64,000 nucleotides of DNA from Flavobacterium chilense (GTDB taxonomy: Bacteria > Bacteroidota > Bacteroidia > Flavobacteriales > Flavobacteriaceae): positions 124,001 to 188,000 of the forward strand of contig NZ_LSYT01000004.1 in NCBI RefSeq assembly GCF_001602525.1. Reading direction: 5' to 3'. Below the pieces are notes generated by a model, which was not told the origin of the DNA, made no database searches, and worked only from the letters and a program-made list of their open reading frames with translations. Shown piece after piece: positions 8,401 to 16,492 of the stretch. The position numbers were made by a program, and so were the translations under genes. Position 1 is the first letter of the stretch, and the number at the start of each line of letters is the position of its first letter.

Positions 8401-8548
8401 TGCAGAGAACTTAATCACATGGACTAAATACACCGGGTTTGATCCCGAAGTAAGTTCATACGAACAAAATAACTTATATCCGGGAATTGATTTTGGATCG
8501 TATCCAAACTCCAAAACATTCATTTCCGGTCTGAACGTAACTTTCTAA
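5417..8548 (+). CDS. SusC/RagA-family TonB-dependent outer-membrane transporter
   Basis: A 1043-residue protein. A signal peptide (about 1-22, ending GIHAQ) is followed by a carboxypeptidase-regulatory-like domain (about 33-105), the conserved DELVVVGYG (111-119), the TonB plug domain containing VRIRGG and ANGVVIITTKKG, and a long beta-barrel ending in an aromatic residue (LNVTF). It should take up large or lipidic substrates with the SusD lipoprotein encoded 17 bp downstream. Here the partners are sulfatases rather than glycanases, so the cargo is probably a sulfated organic compound; which one cannot be read. It is the first structural gene after the Cys-codon leader. Confidence 0.95.
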   Translation: MKKKLKIYSFLFLLLLSAGIHAQNTTPLIQSKLDGTVVDDITNQPVIGASVVIKGTTHGVQTDAEGKFYFQTGQKFPYTLIVTYIGYKKAEIVVDKNPVTIHLKEERQELDELVVVGYGSQKRKDITGSVASVPKANLSQVTSSADNLLRGAIPGVVVTQSSGRPGASSSVRIRGGNSITAGNEPLYVVDGILIYNDNNNSTAGVTNAGATVNVLSTINPADIESIEVLKDASATAIYGSRGANGVVIITTKKGIKGQDNISYQGYFGFQNVSKKLNLMDASQWASLRNDVQASIGQAPSFSADQIEAFKTSGSYNWQDALFRTAAPIQNHQLSFSGGDERSRYAISAGYFQQDGIIIASDFKRISLRANYERNYSPNFKFGVNANYSNSVSNGIGTNGGATAGRSPNPIVVALYQPPVVPIKNADGSYNLTNNPYATATNGIIPNPINDLVSTTNETKINRILTSLFGEYKITKKLTAKVAVSGDVINTKQNYYAPATTTTGAGTKGLASVGDRQVSSVLNENTLNYNTTFGESHKFSALAGYTLQYTQGEVVNAGAQTFVNDANTYNALQDGVPVKPYSDAFESVLKSWLARVNYSYKGKYNFTLSGRADGSSRFGSKSLWGYFPSAGFSWNITDEDFAKNIKGVTEAKLRITAGTTGNQEIGNYLSLAQMGSVNYSFGGTLYTGLAPTRLANPDLKWEKTNQYNVGLDLSLLDRKINFVFDVYYKKTNDLLISVPVPLTSGYASVLQNIGGVENKGIEIGLTTENVKTENFSWNSNVVFSANRNKVVSIGNGVDQFFPVVPNGSLLQQQPVTVKVGLPLGTFWGYRTNGIFQTQEEVNTQPKINSLANTKVGDRKYVDTNGDGVITALDKGNLGSSQPKFVGSFSNTVSFHDFDLNFSFQGSYGGKIFNALNQQLEISTLGTNANVTLVDRWTPTNPSNEIPRATSSPLGIVSERYVEDASFLRLKLITLGYTLPKSLSQRLGAKSVKFYVSAENLITWTKYTGFDPEVSSYEQNNLYPGIDFGSYPNSKTFISGLNVTF

Positions 8549-8565
8549 GTAAAAATATATACACC

Positions 8566-10038
8566 ATGAAAAAAATTATAATTCTATTAATAGCAAGTGC
8601 CGGTTTGTTTGCATCGTGCACAGACCTGGAGGTAACACCAACCTCATTTGTTACCGAAGAAAATTACTTTAAAACCCAGGACGACGCTATTGCAAGTGTA
8701 ACTGCTGTTTATGCTTCATTAAGTTTAGATCCGGGTGAACAAAGCTTATTTGGCAGAAACCTCTATTTCTTAACGGATATGGGTTCTGATTATACCGCCG
8801 CAGGAGTTTCTGCGACCAATCCTCAGGTAAGAGCCATGAGCAGCTTAACTCATGATGCTACCAATGACCGCGTTCAGGTTGCCTGGCGACAAATTTATAA
8901 TGGGATTAACAGGGCCAATGTTTCTATAGACAATATTCCTAAAGTAGCCGGAACTGATGCTGTAAAGACAAGGCTGATTAATGAAGCAAAATTTATCAGG
9001 GCATTATTGTATTTTCAGGCAGTTCGTCTTTGGGGCGGAGTTCCAATTGTGTTGCACGAACCAACCTCAATTCAGTTAGAAAGCCTGAAATCAAAAAGAG
9101 CAACGGTTGACGAAGTATATACTCAGATTATTACCGATTTGAAAGATGCCGAAAACTTACCATCGACTTATCCTTCAACAGATGTTGGACGTGCCACTTC
9201 GGGTGCTGCAAAAGCCATTTTAGCCAAAGTTTACTTAACAAGAAAAGATTATCCAAACGCTATTTTAAAAGCCCGAGAAGTAATTAATGGCGGTTATGGA
9301 TATGCTCTTTTTGAAAGTTTTGCCGATATTTTTAATAAAGCCAAAAAGAACGGAAAAGAACATATTTTCTCTGTACAGTTTGAACCAAATCAGGCAGGAA
9401 ACGGATCCAGCGGAAGTACTTTTCAATCGACATCCTTTACCGGATTTACAGCAACAGAACCGGCAGATATTATTTCAGATGTAGCTTTGTTTTATGATAT
9501 TTATGCAGCCGGAGATACCAGAAGAGATGTAAGTTATGCCAAAACATTACCTATTCCCGGTACTGCAAACATTTATACTTTCCCGAAACCTATCTTCAAA
9601 AAGTATCTGGATTTAACCAATCTGGCAACGCCTGGTAACGTAGCTATTAATTTTCCTATAATTCGTTATGCTGATATTTTATTATCTCTGGCAGAAGCCA
9701 TAAACGAGCAGGGAGCACCAACTGCCGAAGCTTATGAACTGATCAATCAGGTAAGAAGAAGAGCTTTTGGAAAACCAATTACCACACCGGATGCCACAGT
9801 AGATTTATCAGGATTAAACCAAACCACTTTCAGGGCAGCCATTCAGGAAGAACGCAAAAAAGAATTCGTTCAGGAAGGACAACGCTGGTTTGACCTTGTT
9901 CGTTGGGGAACTCTGGTTACCGAAGTCAAAAAAGTAACGGCTAAAAATTCTGTTTCAGAACGAAATAACCTCTATCCTATTCCTCAAAGCGAAAGAAATA
10001 TCGATCCGGTAGGTTTACCACAAAATCCAGGCTATTAA
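8566..10038 (+). CDS. SusD/RagB-family surface lipoprotein
   Basis: A 490-residue lipoprotein with signal and lipobox LFASC (Cys18). The SusD N-terminal TPR-like part (NEAKFIRALLYFQAVRLWGG, about 137-156) and the C-terminal RagB motifs are present: EERKKEFVQEGQRWFDLVRWG and an ending of YPIPQSERNIDP plus NPGY. It would lid the SusC channel at the cell surface and bind substrate. It lies 17 bp after susC and 27 bp before the first sulfatase, clearly one transcript. Confidence 0.95.
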   Translation: MKKIIILLIASAGLFASCTDLEVTPTSFVTEENYFKTQDDAIASVTAVYASLSLDPGEQSLFGRNLYFLTDMGSDYTAAGVSATNPQVRAMSSLTHDATNDRVQVAWRQIYNGINRANVSIDNIPKVAGTDAVKTRLINEAKFIRALLYFQAVRLWGGVPIVLHEPTSIQLESLKSKRATVDEVYTQIITDLKDAENLPSTYPSTDVGRATSGAAKAILAKVYLTRKDYPNAILKAREVINGGYGYALFESFADIFNKAKKNGKEHIFSVQFEPNQAGNGSSGSTFQSTSFTGFTATEPADIISDVALFYDIYAAGDTRRDVSYAKTLPIPGTANIYTFPKPIFKKYLDLTNLATPGNVAINFPIIRYADILLSLAEAINEQGAPTAEAYELINQVRRRAFGKPITTPDATVDLSGLNQTTFRAAIQEERKKEFVQEGQRWFDLVRWGTLVTEVKKVTAKNSVSERNNLYPIPQSERNIDPVGLPQNPGY

Positions 10039-10065
10039 TAAAAGACTTACATACGAGTAACTAAA

Positions 10066-11634
10066 ATGATTAAAAAACTGCTCCTTCTTGCCCTATTGGT
10101 TGTTGCGCAATTTCAGCTTTTTGCACAGAAAAAGCAACCTAACATCATCGTCATTCTGGCGGATGATTTAGGTTTCTCAGATATTGGTGCTTTTGGCTCA
10201 GAAATTAACACCAAAAACTTGAATAAGCTCGCTAAAAACGGGCTTGTTTTAAAGCAGTTTTATAATGCTGGACGTTGCTGCCCCTCGCGGGCTTCACTAC
10301 TCACAGGTTTATATCCGCATCAGGCAGGTGTTGGGGACATGGTTCAGGACAAAGGGGTTCCTGCGTATCAGGGATATTTAAATGAGCATTGTATCACGAT
10401 TGGGCAAGCACTCAAACAGGCAGGGTACAACACTATTGTTTCCGGAAAATGGCACGTTGGTCTGGTACCATCAGCCTGGGCAGTTAATAGAGGGTTTGAT
10501 GATTCTTTTACTTTACAAAACAATGGAAGCAGTTATTTTAACTCAGAACCTTTGTACAACGACGGAAGAAAAATAACTTTTTTGAAAGGAGATAAAGAAA
10601 TTATTCGCACGGATGCTTCTACTTATCTGACTCAGGAGATTACCAATTTTGCTATTAATTCTTTAGAAAAACAGCGAAACCAGAAACATCCTTTTTTTCT
10701 TTATGTTGCTTATAATGCTCCACACTGGCCCATTCAGGCATTGCCGGAAGATATTGCAAAATACAAAGGCAAATACATCGAAGGCTGGGATAAATTAAGA
10801 GCAAGACGTTTTAAAAAATTAAAAGAACAAGGAATCATTGATAAAGATTGGGACTTATCCAATCGTTTTGAAAAAGTACCGGATTGGGAAAAACTAAGTA
10901 CAGAAGAAAAAGACAAATGGGATACCCGAATGGCAATTTATGCCGCGATGATCGACAGGATGGACGCCGGAATTGGAGAAATCCTGCAGAAAGTCAAGTC
11001 TTTGGGAGAAGAAGACAATACCCTCGTTCTTTTTCTTTCGGATAATGGCGGAAGTGCCGATGATGTAAAAAACTGGAATTATGTTACACAAAAAAATGGA
11101 AAACCGGGTTCGGTTGCCTCGATTGACAGTTACGAAAGTCCGTGGGGAAATGTGAGCAACACTCCTTTTCAATTATTCAAAAAGAACACTCACGAAGGTG
11201 GTATTGCTTCTCCTTTTATCGCTTATTATCCAAAGCATATTAAATCAGGTACACAAAGTAACAGAGTAAGTCATTTGATTGATATTTTGCCAACTTGTCT
11301 GGAATATGCTGGCTCCCAATATCCTGCTTCTTTTCAGGGAAAAAATCTCCTGCCCCTGGAAGGAATTAGCTTAAAAAAAGAATTTGAAGGACAACAATCT
11401 GATGCACATGAGGCTTTGTTTTGGGAACATGAAGGCAGTAAAGCCATAAGAAAAGGGGAATGGAAAGCAGTAGCCGAAAACAATCAGCCATGGGAATTGT
11501 ACAATCTTGCCAAAGACCGGACAGAGACAAAAAACCTGGCAAAATCACAACCAAAACTGCTTCAAAGCCTGATCGAATTACATCAACAATGGTCCCTAAA
11601 AGTAGGTGTCGAAGATTGGAACAAAATAAAATAG
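10066..11634 (+). CDS. Sulfatase, formylglycine type (CCPSR)
   Basis: A 522-residue exported sulfatase with signal peptide 1-20 (ending LFAQ). The active-site signature is C71-C-P-S-R75 followed by ASLLTG; Cys71 must be converted to formylglycine. The metal ligands D33-D34 lie in ILADDLG, and the GKWHVG and FLSDNGG blocks are also present. It hydrolyses a sulfate ester to release inorganic sulfate. The closest familiar pattern is the AtsA-like S1_4 arylsulfatases, but the substrate is uncertain. The second Cys (72) beside the nucleophile is acceptable in this family. A small hairpin (GTATC/GATAC, 11634-11647) follows before the next gene, 46 bp away. Confidence 0.93.
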   Translation: MIKKLLLLALLVVAQFQLFAQKKQPNIIVILADDLGFSDIGAFGSEINTKNLNKLAKNGLVLKQFYNAGRCCPSRASLLTGLYPHQAGVGDMVQDKGVPAYQGYLNEHCITIGQALKQAGYNTIVSGKWHVGLVPSAWAVNRGFDDSFTLQNNGSSYFNSEPLYNDGRKITFLKGDKEIIRTDASTYLTQEITNFAINSLEKQRNQKHPFFLYVAYNAPHWPIQALPEDIAKYKGKYIEGWDKLRARRFKKLKEQGIIDKDWDLSNRFEKVPDWEKLSTEEKDKWDTRMAIYAAMIDRMDAGIGEILQKVKSLGEEDNTLVLFLSDNGGSADDVKNWNYVTQKNGKPGSVASIDSYESPWGNVSNTPFQLFKKNTHEGGIASPFIAYYPKHIKSGTQSNRVSHLIDILPTCLEYAGSQYPASFQGKNLLPLEGISLKKEFEGQQSDAHEALFWEHEGSKAIRKGEWKAVAENNQPWELYNLAKDRTETKNLAKSQPKLLQSLIELHQQWSLKVGVEDWNKIK

Positions 11635-11680
11635 TATCGTAAGATACGACTAATGATAATAAATATAAAAAATACATAAA

Positions 11681-13612
11681 ATGAAAAAAATTAAAAATAA
11701 TGTAGTAAGCTTCAAAAGCCCTAAAAAAGGGCTTTTGATTACGGCATTGCTGGTTGCACAACTAGGTCTTGCCCAAACTAATCCAAATGCCGATTTTAAA
11801 GGTGTTATTGGTAAAACATTAGCCGATTCTAAAGAGTATTGGCCAGAACCCGTAAAAGCTCCCGCAGGTGCACCCAATGTGATCTGGATTTTACTTGATG
11901 ATGTAGGATTTGGAGCTTCAAACGCTTTTGGAGGTTTAATACAAACCCCAACTTTTGATGCTCTGGCTAATAATGGTTTACGTTACACCAACTTTCATAC
12001 AACAGCTATTTGTGCGCCAACACGTGCGGCATTATTGACCGGAAGAAATTCAGGAAGAGTGCACGTAAGCGGATTTTCACATACCATCCTTTCAGCAGGA
12101 TTTCCGGGTTGGGATGGCAGAATTCCAGCCGACAAAGGAACTATTGCCGAAATTTTACGTGAAAACGGCTACAATACTTTTGCCGTTGGTAAATACGGTG
12201 TAACTCCGGATGAAGATGCAACAGATGCGGGACCATTTGACAGATGGCCAACCGGAAAAGGTTTCGATCATTTCTACGGATTCCTGGGGTCGCAAACCGA
12301 TCAGTACAATCCTGATTTAGTAGAAGATCAGGTTCATATAAAACCAGACGGACGCCACTTAAGCGAATTGATTACAGACAAAGCTATCAGTTATATCCAG
12401 AAGCAGCAAAAAGCAGCACCGGGAAAACCATTCTTCCTGTATTATGCACCGGGAGCAGCACATGCACCGCATCAGGTGGCTACAAAATGGAGCGATCCGT
12501 ACAAAGGAAAATTTGATGATGGCTGGGATGCTTACCGCGAAAAAGTAATTGCCAACCAAAAGAAATTAGGCGTAATTCCTGCCAATGCCGTTTTGCCGGA
12601 ACGTAACCCGTTAATTACAGACTGGAAAAAACTAACTCCGGATCAAAAGAAAGTCTATGCCCGTTTTATGGAAGTTTACGCCGGATTCCTGACTTACACT
12701 GATTATGAAGTGGGAAGGGTTGTGAATTATCTAAAAGAAACGAATCAGCTAGACAATACCGTAATTTTTGTAGCGATTGGGGATAATGGAGCCAGTAAAG
12801 AAGGAACTACAGAAGGAACAATCAACCAGAGTTTATTTTCTCAGGGGACATCTGATGAGGAAAACCTGAAGAAAAACTTAGCGAATATTGACGAAATTGG
12901 TACGCCAAAAGGTTTAAATACTAATTATCCTTTAGGATGGGCACAAGCCACAAACGTTCCGTTTAAAAACTGGAAACAAGACGCACAATCAGAAGGAGGC
13001 ACACACAATCCGTTAATTGTTTTTTATCCAAAGGGAATTAAAGACAAAGGCGGAATCAGAAATCAATACAGCCATGTAACTGACTTATTGCCGACAACAT
13101 TGGATATTACCGGAATCAAAGCACCGGAATACATCAAAAATGTAAAACAGGATATTATTCAGGGATCGTCTTTATATGCTTCTTTAAATGATGCTAAAGC
13201 AGAATCATTACATAAAATTCAGTATTACTACATTTTTGGAAACAGAGCCATTTATAAAGATGGCTGGAAAGCCGGAGCAGCACATTTACCGGATTCTTTT
13301 GCTGTTAAAAAAGCGTTGGGCAAAAGCGAAAAACCTGCCGAAAGTAATTTTGATGCCGATGTTTGGGAATTATACAACCTAAACGAAGATTTTAACGAGC
13401 GTAACAACCTTGCTAAAAAATATCCTGAAAAACTGGCTGAGCTTCAAAAACTGTTTGACGAACAAGCCAAAGAAAATAATGTTTATCCGTTAATCGACTG
13501 GCAGGATGTATACAACAGAAGAATACATAACACCGGAGCTGATAAAGGTAAAACGCTTCAGGATTTGGTAAAACAAGTTACCAAACCCGGAAGTGCCGGA
13601 AGCAGTAATTAA
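11681..13612 (+). CDS. Large arylsulfatase, formylglycine type (CAPTR)
   Basis: A 643-residue exported sulfatase with signal peptide about 1-32 (ending LGLAQT). The signature is C111-A-P-T-R115 in AALLTGRN, and the metal pair D73-D74 lies in WILLDDVGFG. It is about 100 residues longer than the neighbouring sulfatases, with an N-terminal segment (YWPEPVKAPAGAPN) typical of the larger AtsA-type arylsulfatases. The GKYGV block replaces the usual GKWHxG, so the Trp-His pair that normally supplies a sulfate-binding His is absent there; other His residues follow. The product should be periplasmic and yield sulfate. Confidence 0.92.
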   Translation: MKKIKNNVVSFKSPKKGLLITALLVAQLGLAQTNPNADFKGVIGKTLADSKEYWPEPVKAPAGAPNVIWILLDDVGFGASNAFGGLIQTPTFDALANNGLRYTNFHTTAICAPTRAALLTGRNSGRVHVSGFSHTILSAGFPGWDGRIPADKGTIAEILRENGYNTFAVGKYGVTPDEDATDAGPFDRWPTGKGFDHFYGFLGSQTDQYNPDLVEDQVHIKPDGRHLSELITDKAISYIQKQQKAAPGKPFFLYYAPGAAHAPHQVATKWSDPYKGKFDDGWDAYREKVIANQKKLGVIPANAVLPERNPLITDWKKLTPDQKKVYARFMEVYAGFLTYTDYEVGRVVNYLKETNQLDNTVIFVAIGDNGASKEGTTEGTINQSLFSQGTSDEENLKKNLANIDEIGTPKGLNTNYPLGWAQATNVPFKNWKQDAQSEGGTHNPLIVFYPKGIKDKGGIRNQYSHVTDLLPTTLDITGIKAPEYIKNVKQDIIQGSSLYASLNDAKAESLHKIQYYYIFGNRAIYKDGWKAGAAHLPDSFAVKKALGKSEKPAESNFDADVWELYNLNEDFNERNNLAKKYPEKLAELQKLFDEQAKENNVYPLIDWQDVYNRRIHNTGADKGKTLQDLVKQVTKPGSAGSSN

Positions 13613-13627
13613 GACGTGTTAACATAA

Positions 13628-13658
13628 AACCTGCAGGGTTTTCAAAACCTTGCAGGTT
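13628..13658. repeat. Long-stem hairpin after the second sulfatase
   Basis: AACCTGCAGGGTTTT and AAAACCTTGCAGGTT are complementary over 15 bp with one G-U pair and almost no loop, 16 bp after the stop codon. No T-run follows. A similar AAACCC...GGGTTT hairpin follows the third sulfatase at 18850, so it looks like a dispersed hairpin repeat. Confidence 0.6.
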
Positions 13659-13687
13659 ATCTATAATCAATAAAAATCAAGTACATT

Positions 13688-14239
13688 ATGGCAGCAACAA
13701 AACCACTAGTCAAAAAAGGCATTTTTGCCTTGATTCTTGTAGTAATTGCAGTAAGCTTTTACTACCTCACCATTTGGGTAACTCCGTATTATGTGCAGCA
13801 TAAATTTGCCGAAAAAAGTCTGGGCGTTATCAATACACCTCAATTTAGAAATCAGCCCAATGCCGAAAACAGCCGCGTAATTCCGTTACCAAATCCTGAC
13901 TTTTTATATTCTACCATCAATTATGATTTGAAGGAAAATGTATTGAAAATTTCAGGAATTGTTCCGGATTCTACGTATTGGTCCATCTCTGCATATCAGG
14001 AAAATACCACCAATTATTTTGTAGAAAACGAAGAAAAAGTAAAAGCCAGATTCGAATATTATTTAGCTCCTGAAGGAAGTACAACCGAAGTATTGAAAAA
14101 CATTCCGAAAGAGAAAATCATTTACAGCCCAACAACCAAAGGATTGATTCTGTTTCGTTACTTAGTTTCGAAAGCCTATCCGGTAAAAACATTAGCTGAA
14201 TTGCAGCACGGTGTTACGGTAGAAAAATTAGGGAAGTAA
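13688..14239 (+). CDS. DUF1254-type membrane-anchored protein
   Basis: A 183-residue protein with one N-terminal membrane segment (about 10-32) and the rest outside. The segments NPDFLYSTINYDL (about 76-88) and VPDSTYWSISAYQE match the DUF1254 half of DUF1254/DUF1214 proteins, normally one ~450-residue chain. Here that half stands alone, and the DUF1214 half is the next gene. No reaction is established for the family. Its place between sulfatase genes suggests an accessory role in handling the sulfated substrate or its released organic part. Confidence 0.7.
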   Translation: MAATKPLVKKGIFALILVVIAVSFYYLTIWVTPYYVQHKFAEKSLGVINTPQFRNQPNAENSRVIPLPNPDFLYSTINYDLKENVLKISGIVPDSTYWSISAYQENTTNYFVENEEKVKARFEYYLAPEGSTTEVLKNIPKEKIIYSPTTKGLILFRYLVSKAYPVKTLAELQHGVTVEKLGK

Positions 14240-14356
14240 CTACAATCTTTGTCCTCCTGAGCGAAGCCGAAATACGCAATCGTTTATTGTTAAAGATTCT
14301 CGACATTGTTTACGGAGTTCGTATGTGAAAAGCATATAAGTAATTCGACAAAGAAT

Positions 14357-14438
14357 GGCCTAGCCCCGATAGAAGTGGAAATCCTTTTGTTCCAGGGTTC
14401 GGAACAAAAGATTGAAACGGATAGCGGGATTAGCTCCT
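14357..14438. ncRNA. Structured repeat element, copy 1 (Flavo-1-like)
   Basis: An ~82-bp element, from GGCCTAGCCCCGATAGAAG to GCGGGATTAGCTCCT, nearly identical (one internal difference) to 20498-20579. Inside it, CTTTTGTTCC (14384-14393) and GGAACAAAAG (14401-14410) form a perfect 10-bp hairpin with a 7-nt loop. The AGCCCCGAT...AGCGGGA ends could form an outer helix. From memory this resembles the Flavo-1 RNA motif of flavobacteria; that identification needs a covariance search. The strand is not certain. It fills the 235-bp gap between the two DUF halves, which holds no gene. Confidence 0.6.
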
Positions 14439-14474
14439 GAAAAAATAAAATGTTCAACTTAAAATCAACCAAAA

Positions 14475-15068
14475 ATGGCTTTAAATCAAAAAATAAAAAA
14501 GATAGGTCTTGGAGTGGCGCTGATCATTCTGGCGATCATATTTGGAAGTGCCGTTGGTGTTTACAACATCAAATCAGGCAAAAGCGATTCGCAACGCATT
14601 ATTGGCAACTGGCAAACTGTTGATAAAGAGAAAGACCTCAACTCAGCCGATTTACTAACAATTGCTCAAGTCGCAGTTTATGGCCCTTATGCCTTAACAA
14701 AAAAAGAAGTAATCTACTTAAGTACCCATACAGACAGCGAAGGAAACGAATTAGATCCTAAAGCAGATTATATAATCAGCGGGAAAAAATTAGATGCCAA
14801 ATACTGGAGTATTACAGCCTATGACGAAAATGGATTTTTAATTAAAAACCCTATCAATACTTACAGCTATAATATTGAAACTGTAAAATATGATGCAGAC
14901 AGTACTTCGTATAAAATCAATCTTTCAGGATCCGAGAAAAAAGAAAACTGGCTGCCAATAAATAATGTTCAAAAAGCAAGTCTGATCATTCGTTTGTATT
15001 TGCCATCAGATAAACTTAGGGATAATTTGTCGGTTGAAACACTTCCAACCATTCAAAAAATAAAATAA
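14475..15068 (+). CDS. DUF1214-type membrane-anchored protein
   Basis: A 197-residue protein with an N-terminal membrane helix (about 10-30) and an external domain. YWSITAYDENGFLIKNP (about 115-131) and the C-terminal ENWLPI...LIIRLYLP pattern match the DUF1214 half of DUF1254/DUF1214 proteins. It complements the DUF1254-type gene upstream, so a two-domain family protein appears here as two separate, separately anchored proteins. The structured repeat element sits between them. Confidence 0.7.
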   Translation: MALNQKIKKIGLGVALIILAIIFGSAVGVYNIKSGKSDSQRIIGNWQTVDKEKDLNSADLLTIAQVAVYGPYALTKKEVIYLSTHTDSEGNELDPKADYIISGKKLDAKYWSITAYDENGFLIKNPINTYSYNIETVKYDADSTSYKINLSGSEKKENWLPINNVQKASLIIRLYLPSDKLRDNLSVETLPTIQKIK

Positions 15069-15218
15069 CAACATCAATACGTATTATAACAAATTTTGAA
15101 AAATCTAATAAATAAAATTCTACTAAATCTATAGAATTATAATAGTATTTAATTTATTTTTACATTTCATAAAACACACTGATTTTCAATAGCGTTGTAT
15201 ACCTAAAAATTAAAAATC

Positions 15219-15338
15219 ATGAAGAGAGTAGACTTTGAGATAATAGGAAAAAAAATCATCGTAGGACTGATCGTTTTTCTGGTTCCACTTTTTATACTGG
15301 CGGGAGGTTTAGCACTAATTAGTAACTTTTTAAAATAA
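15219..15338 (+). CDS. Small single-span membrane protein, 39 residues
   Basis: The ATG at 15219 opens 39 codons: a short charged start (MKRVDFEIIGKK), a hydrophobic stretch of about 22 residues (IVGLIVFLVPLFILAGG and beyond) and a Lys at the end. It ends 6 bp before the fatty-acid hydroxylase ATG, in the right place for an operon member. There are many small membrane peptides in Bacteroidota of unknown role; here it could assist the hydroxylase. It lies in a 276-bp gap otherwise without features. Confidence 0.55.
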   Translation: MKRVDFEIIGKKIIVGLIVFLVPLFILAGGLALISNFLK

Positions 15339-15344
15339 AAAATC

Positions 15345-16415
15345 ATGGCGATAATAAATCACAATTCAAGAAACAGACTCATCAGAGATTTAAGTATTAG
15401 TTTCGTAATATATTCACTGCCTGTAGTGGCAATTTTTCTTTATTTTAAACTAACAAATGGCTTTGTTGCTGAGTCGCATCTTACATTGCCATCGTTCTTA
15501 GAATTTTCGAAACCCGCTTTTGAACACATTCGTACCTGGGGATTAACTGCTTTTATGTTAGTTTTGGGAGTTATTGAATTTACAGCAGGTTTATACGATG
15601 ACGACTGGACTGGTGAAGAACGCAAGGTAGACATTGTTTGTTTTCTGGCGCCAAAACTACTTTTACCACCTGTAATTGCTTTTTTCAGTTTAACTGCCTT
15701 ACCTTATTTAATTCCAAATTTAGCCAACTCGCTTTCGTGGGTTCCGTTTTGGGGAGGTTTTTTCCTGATTGCAATTGCCGATGATTTAACACAATACTGG
15801 TACCATCGTTTACACCATCAGGTTCCGTTTTTATGGCGTTTTCACAGAACACATCATTCTGCACCTTACATGGGAATGGCAATGGCATCCAGACAAAACT
15901 TTATTTATACTATTTTATTTTCTCAAATCTATCTAACGGCTACTTTAACGTATTTAGGCTTAGGATTACCAGCATTATTTGTTTTGGTCATTAAAAGTTT
16001 TATCACACTTGGTGCCCATTCAAGTATTAAATGGGATAAGCCTTTTTACAAATACAAAGTATTGCATCCAATTGCATGGGTTTTAGAACGTGTTATTTCG
16101 ACTCCTGCAACACATCATGCGCATCATGCAGATACGAGCGGTGATGGTGTTGGGCATTTTAAAGGCAATTTTGGAAACATGTTTTTTATCTGGGACATTA
16201 TTTTTGGAACTGCATTAATTACGCGTAAATACCCAAAATCATACGGAATGAAATCATACAAACAAGAAGAATGGTACGCACAGTTTTTATGGCCAATATT
16301 CAAATCTAAAAAAGAAGGAAGCGCCCTGGCAGAAGGAGTCCTGGCAGTTCCGATAAGAGCAAAAGCAGAAAACGTTACAGCCGGCCCGGTTTTATATGAG
16401 CAAGCTCAGTCTTAA
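15345..16415 (+). CDS. Sterol desaturase / fatty-acid hydroxylase family protein
   Basis: A 356-residue integral membrane di-iron enzyme of the FA_hydroxylase superfamily. The iron-binding His clusters are HRLHH (154-158), HRTHH (167-171) and a C-terminal THHAHHAD, with four or more membrane segments (about 17-35, 65-83, 100-125, 135-150). Such enzymes hydroxylate or desaturate lipid chains using O2. Its presence in a sulfatase locus hints that the organosulfate or its released alcohol is lipid-like. It could equally modify a membrane lipid; the sequence does not decide. Confidence 0.88.
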   Translation: MAIINHNSRNRLIRDLSISFVIYSLPVVAIFLYFKLTNGFVAESHLTLPSFLEFSKPAFEHIRTWGLTAFMLVLGVIEFTAGLYDDDWTGEERKVDIVCFLAPKLLLPPVIAFFSLTALPYLIPNLANSLSWVPFWGGFFLIAIADDLTQYWYHRLHHQVPFLWRFHRTHHSAPYMGMAMASRQNFIYTILFSQIYLTATLTYLGLGLPALFVLVIKSFITLGAHSSIKWDKPFYKYKVLHPIAWVLERVISTPATHHAHHADTSGDGVGHFKGNFGNMFFIWDIIFGTALITRKYPKSYGMKSYKQEEWYAQFLWPIFKSKKEGSALAEGVLAVPIRAKAENVTAGPVLYEQAQS

Positions 16416-16435
16416 AAAAATTAAAGTTTTATAAC

Positions 16436-16470
16436 ACAGTGTATTCATCTCTAAATTTTGAATACACTGT
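16436..16470. repeat. 12-bp perfect hairpin upstream of the thioredoxin-rhodanese gene
   Basis: ACAGTGTATTCA (16436-16447) and TGAATACACTGT (16459-16470) are exact reverse complements with an 11-nt spacer, 21 bp after the hydroxylase stop and 23 bp before the next ATG. There is no clear T-run, so it may stabilise the mRNA 3' end or be an operator. Confidence 0.6.
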
Positions 16471-16492
16471 TCATCTTATAAATGTAATTATC

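Noticed and set aside
11366..11761. 131-residue minus-strand frame across the junction of two sulfatase genes
   Set aside because: It crosses two convincing plus-strand genes and has no motif or start context.
16439..16492. Upstream ATG for the thioredoxin-rhodanese protein
   Set aside because: It lies inside a perfect hairpin and would put 18 residues before a clear signal peptide.
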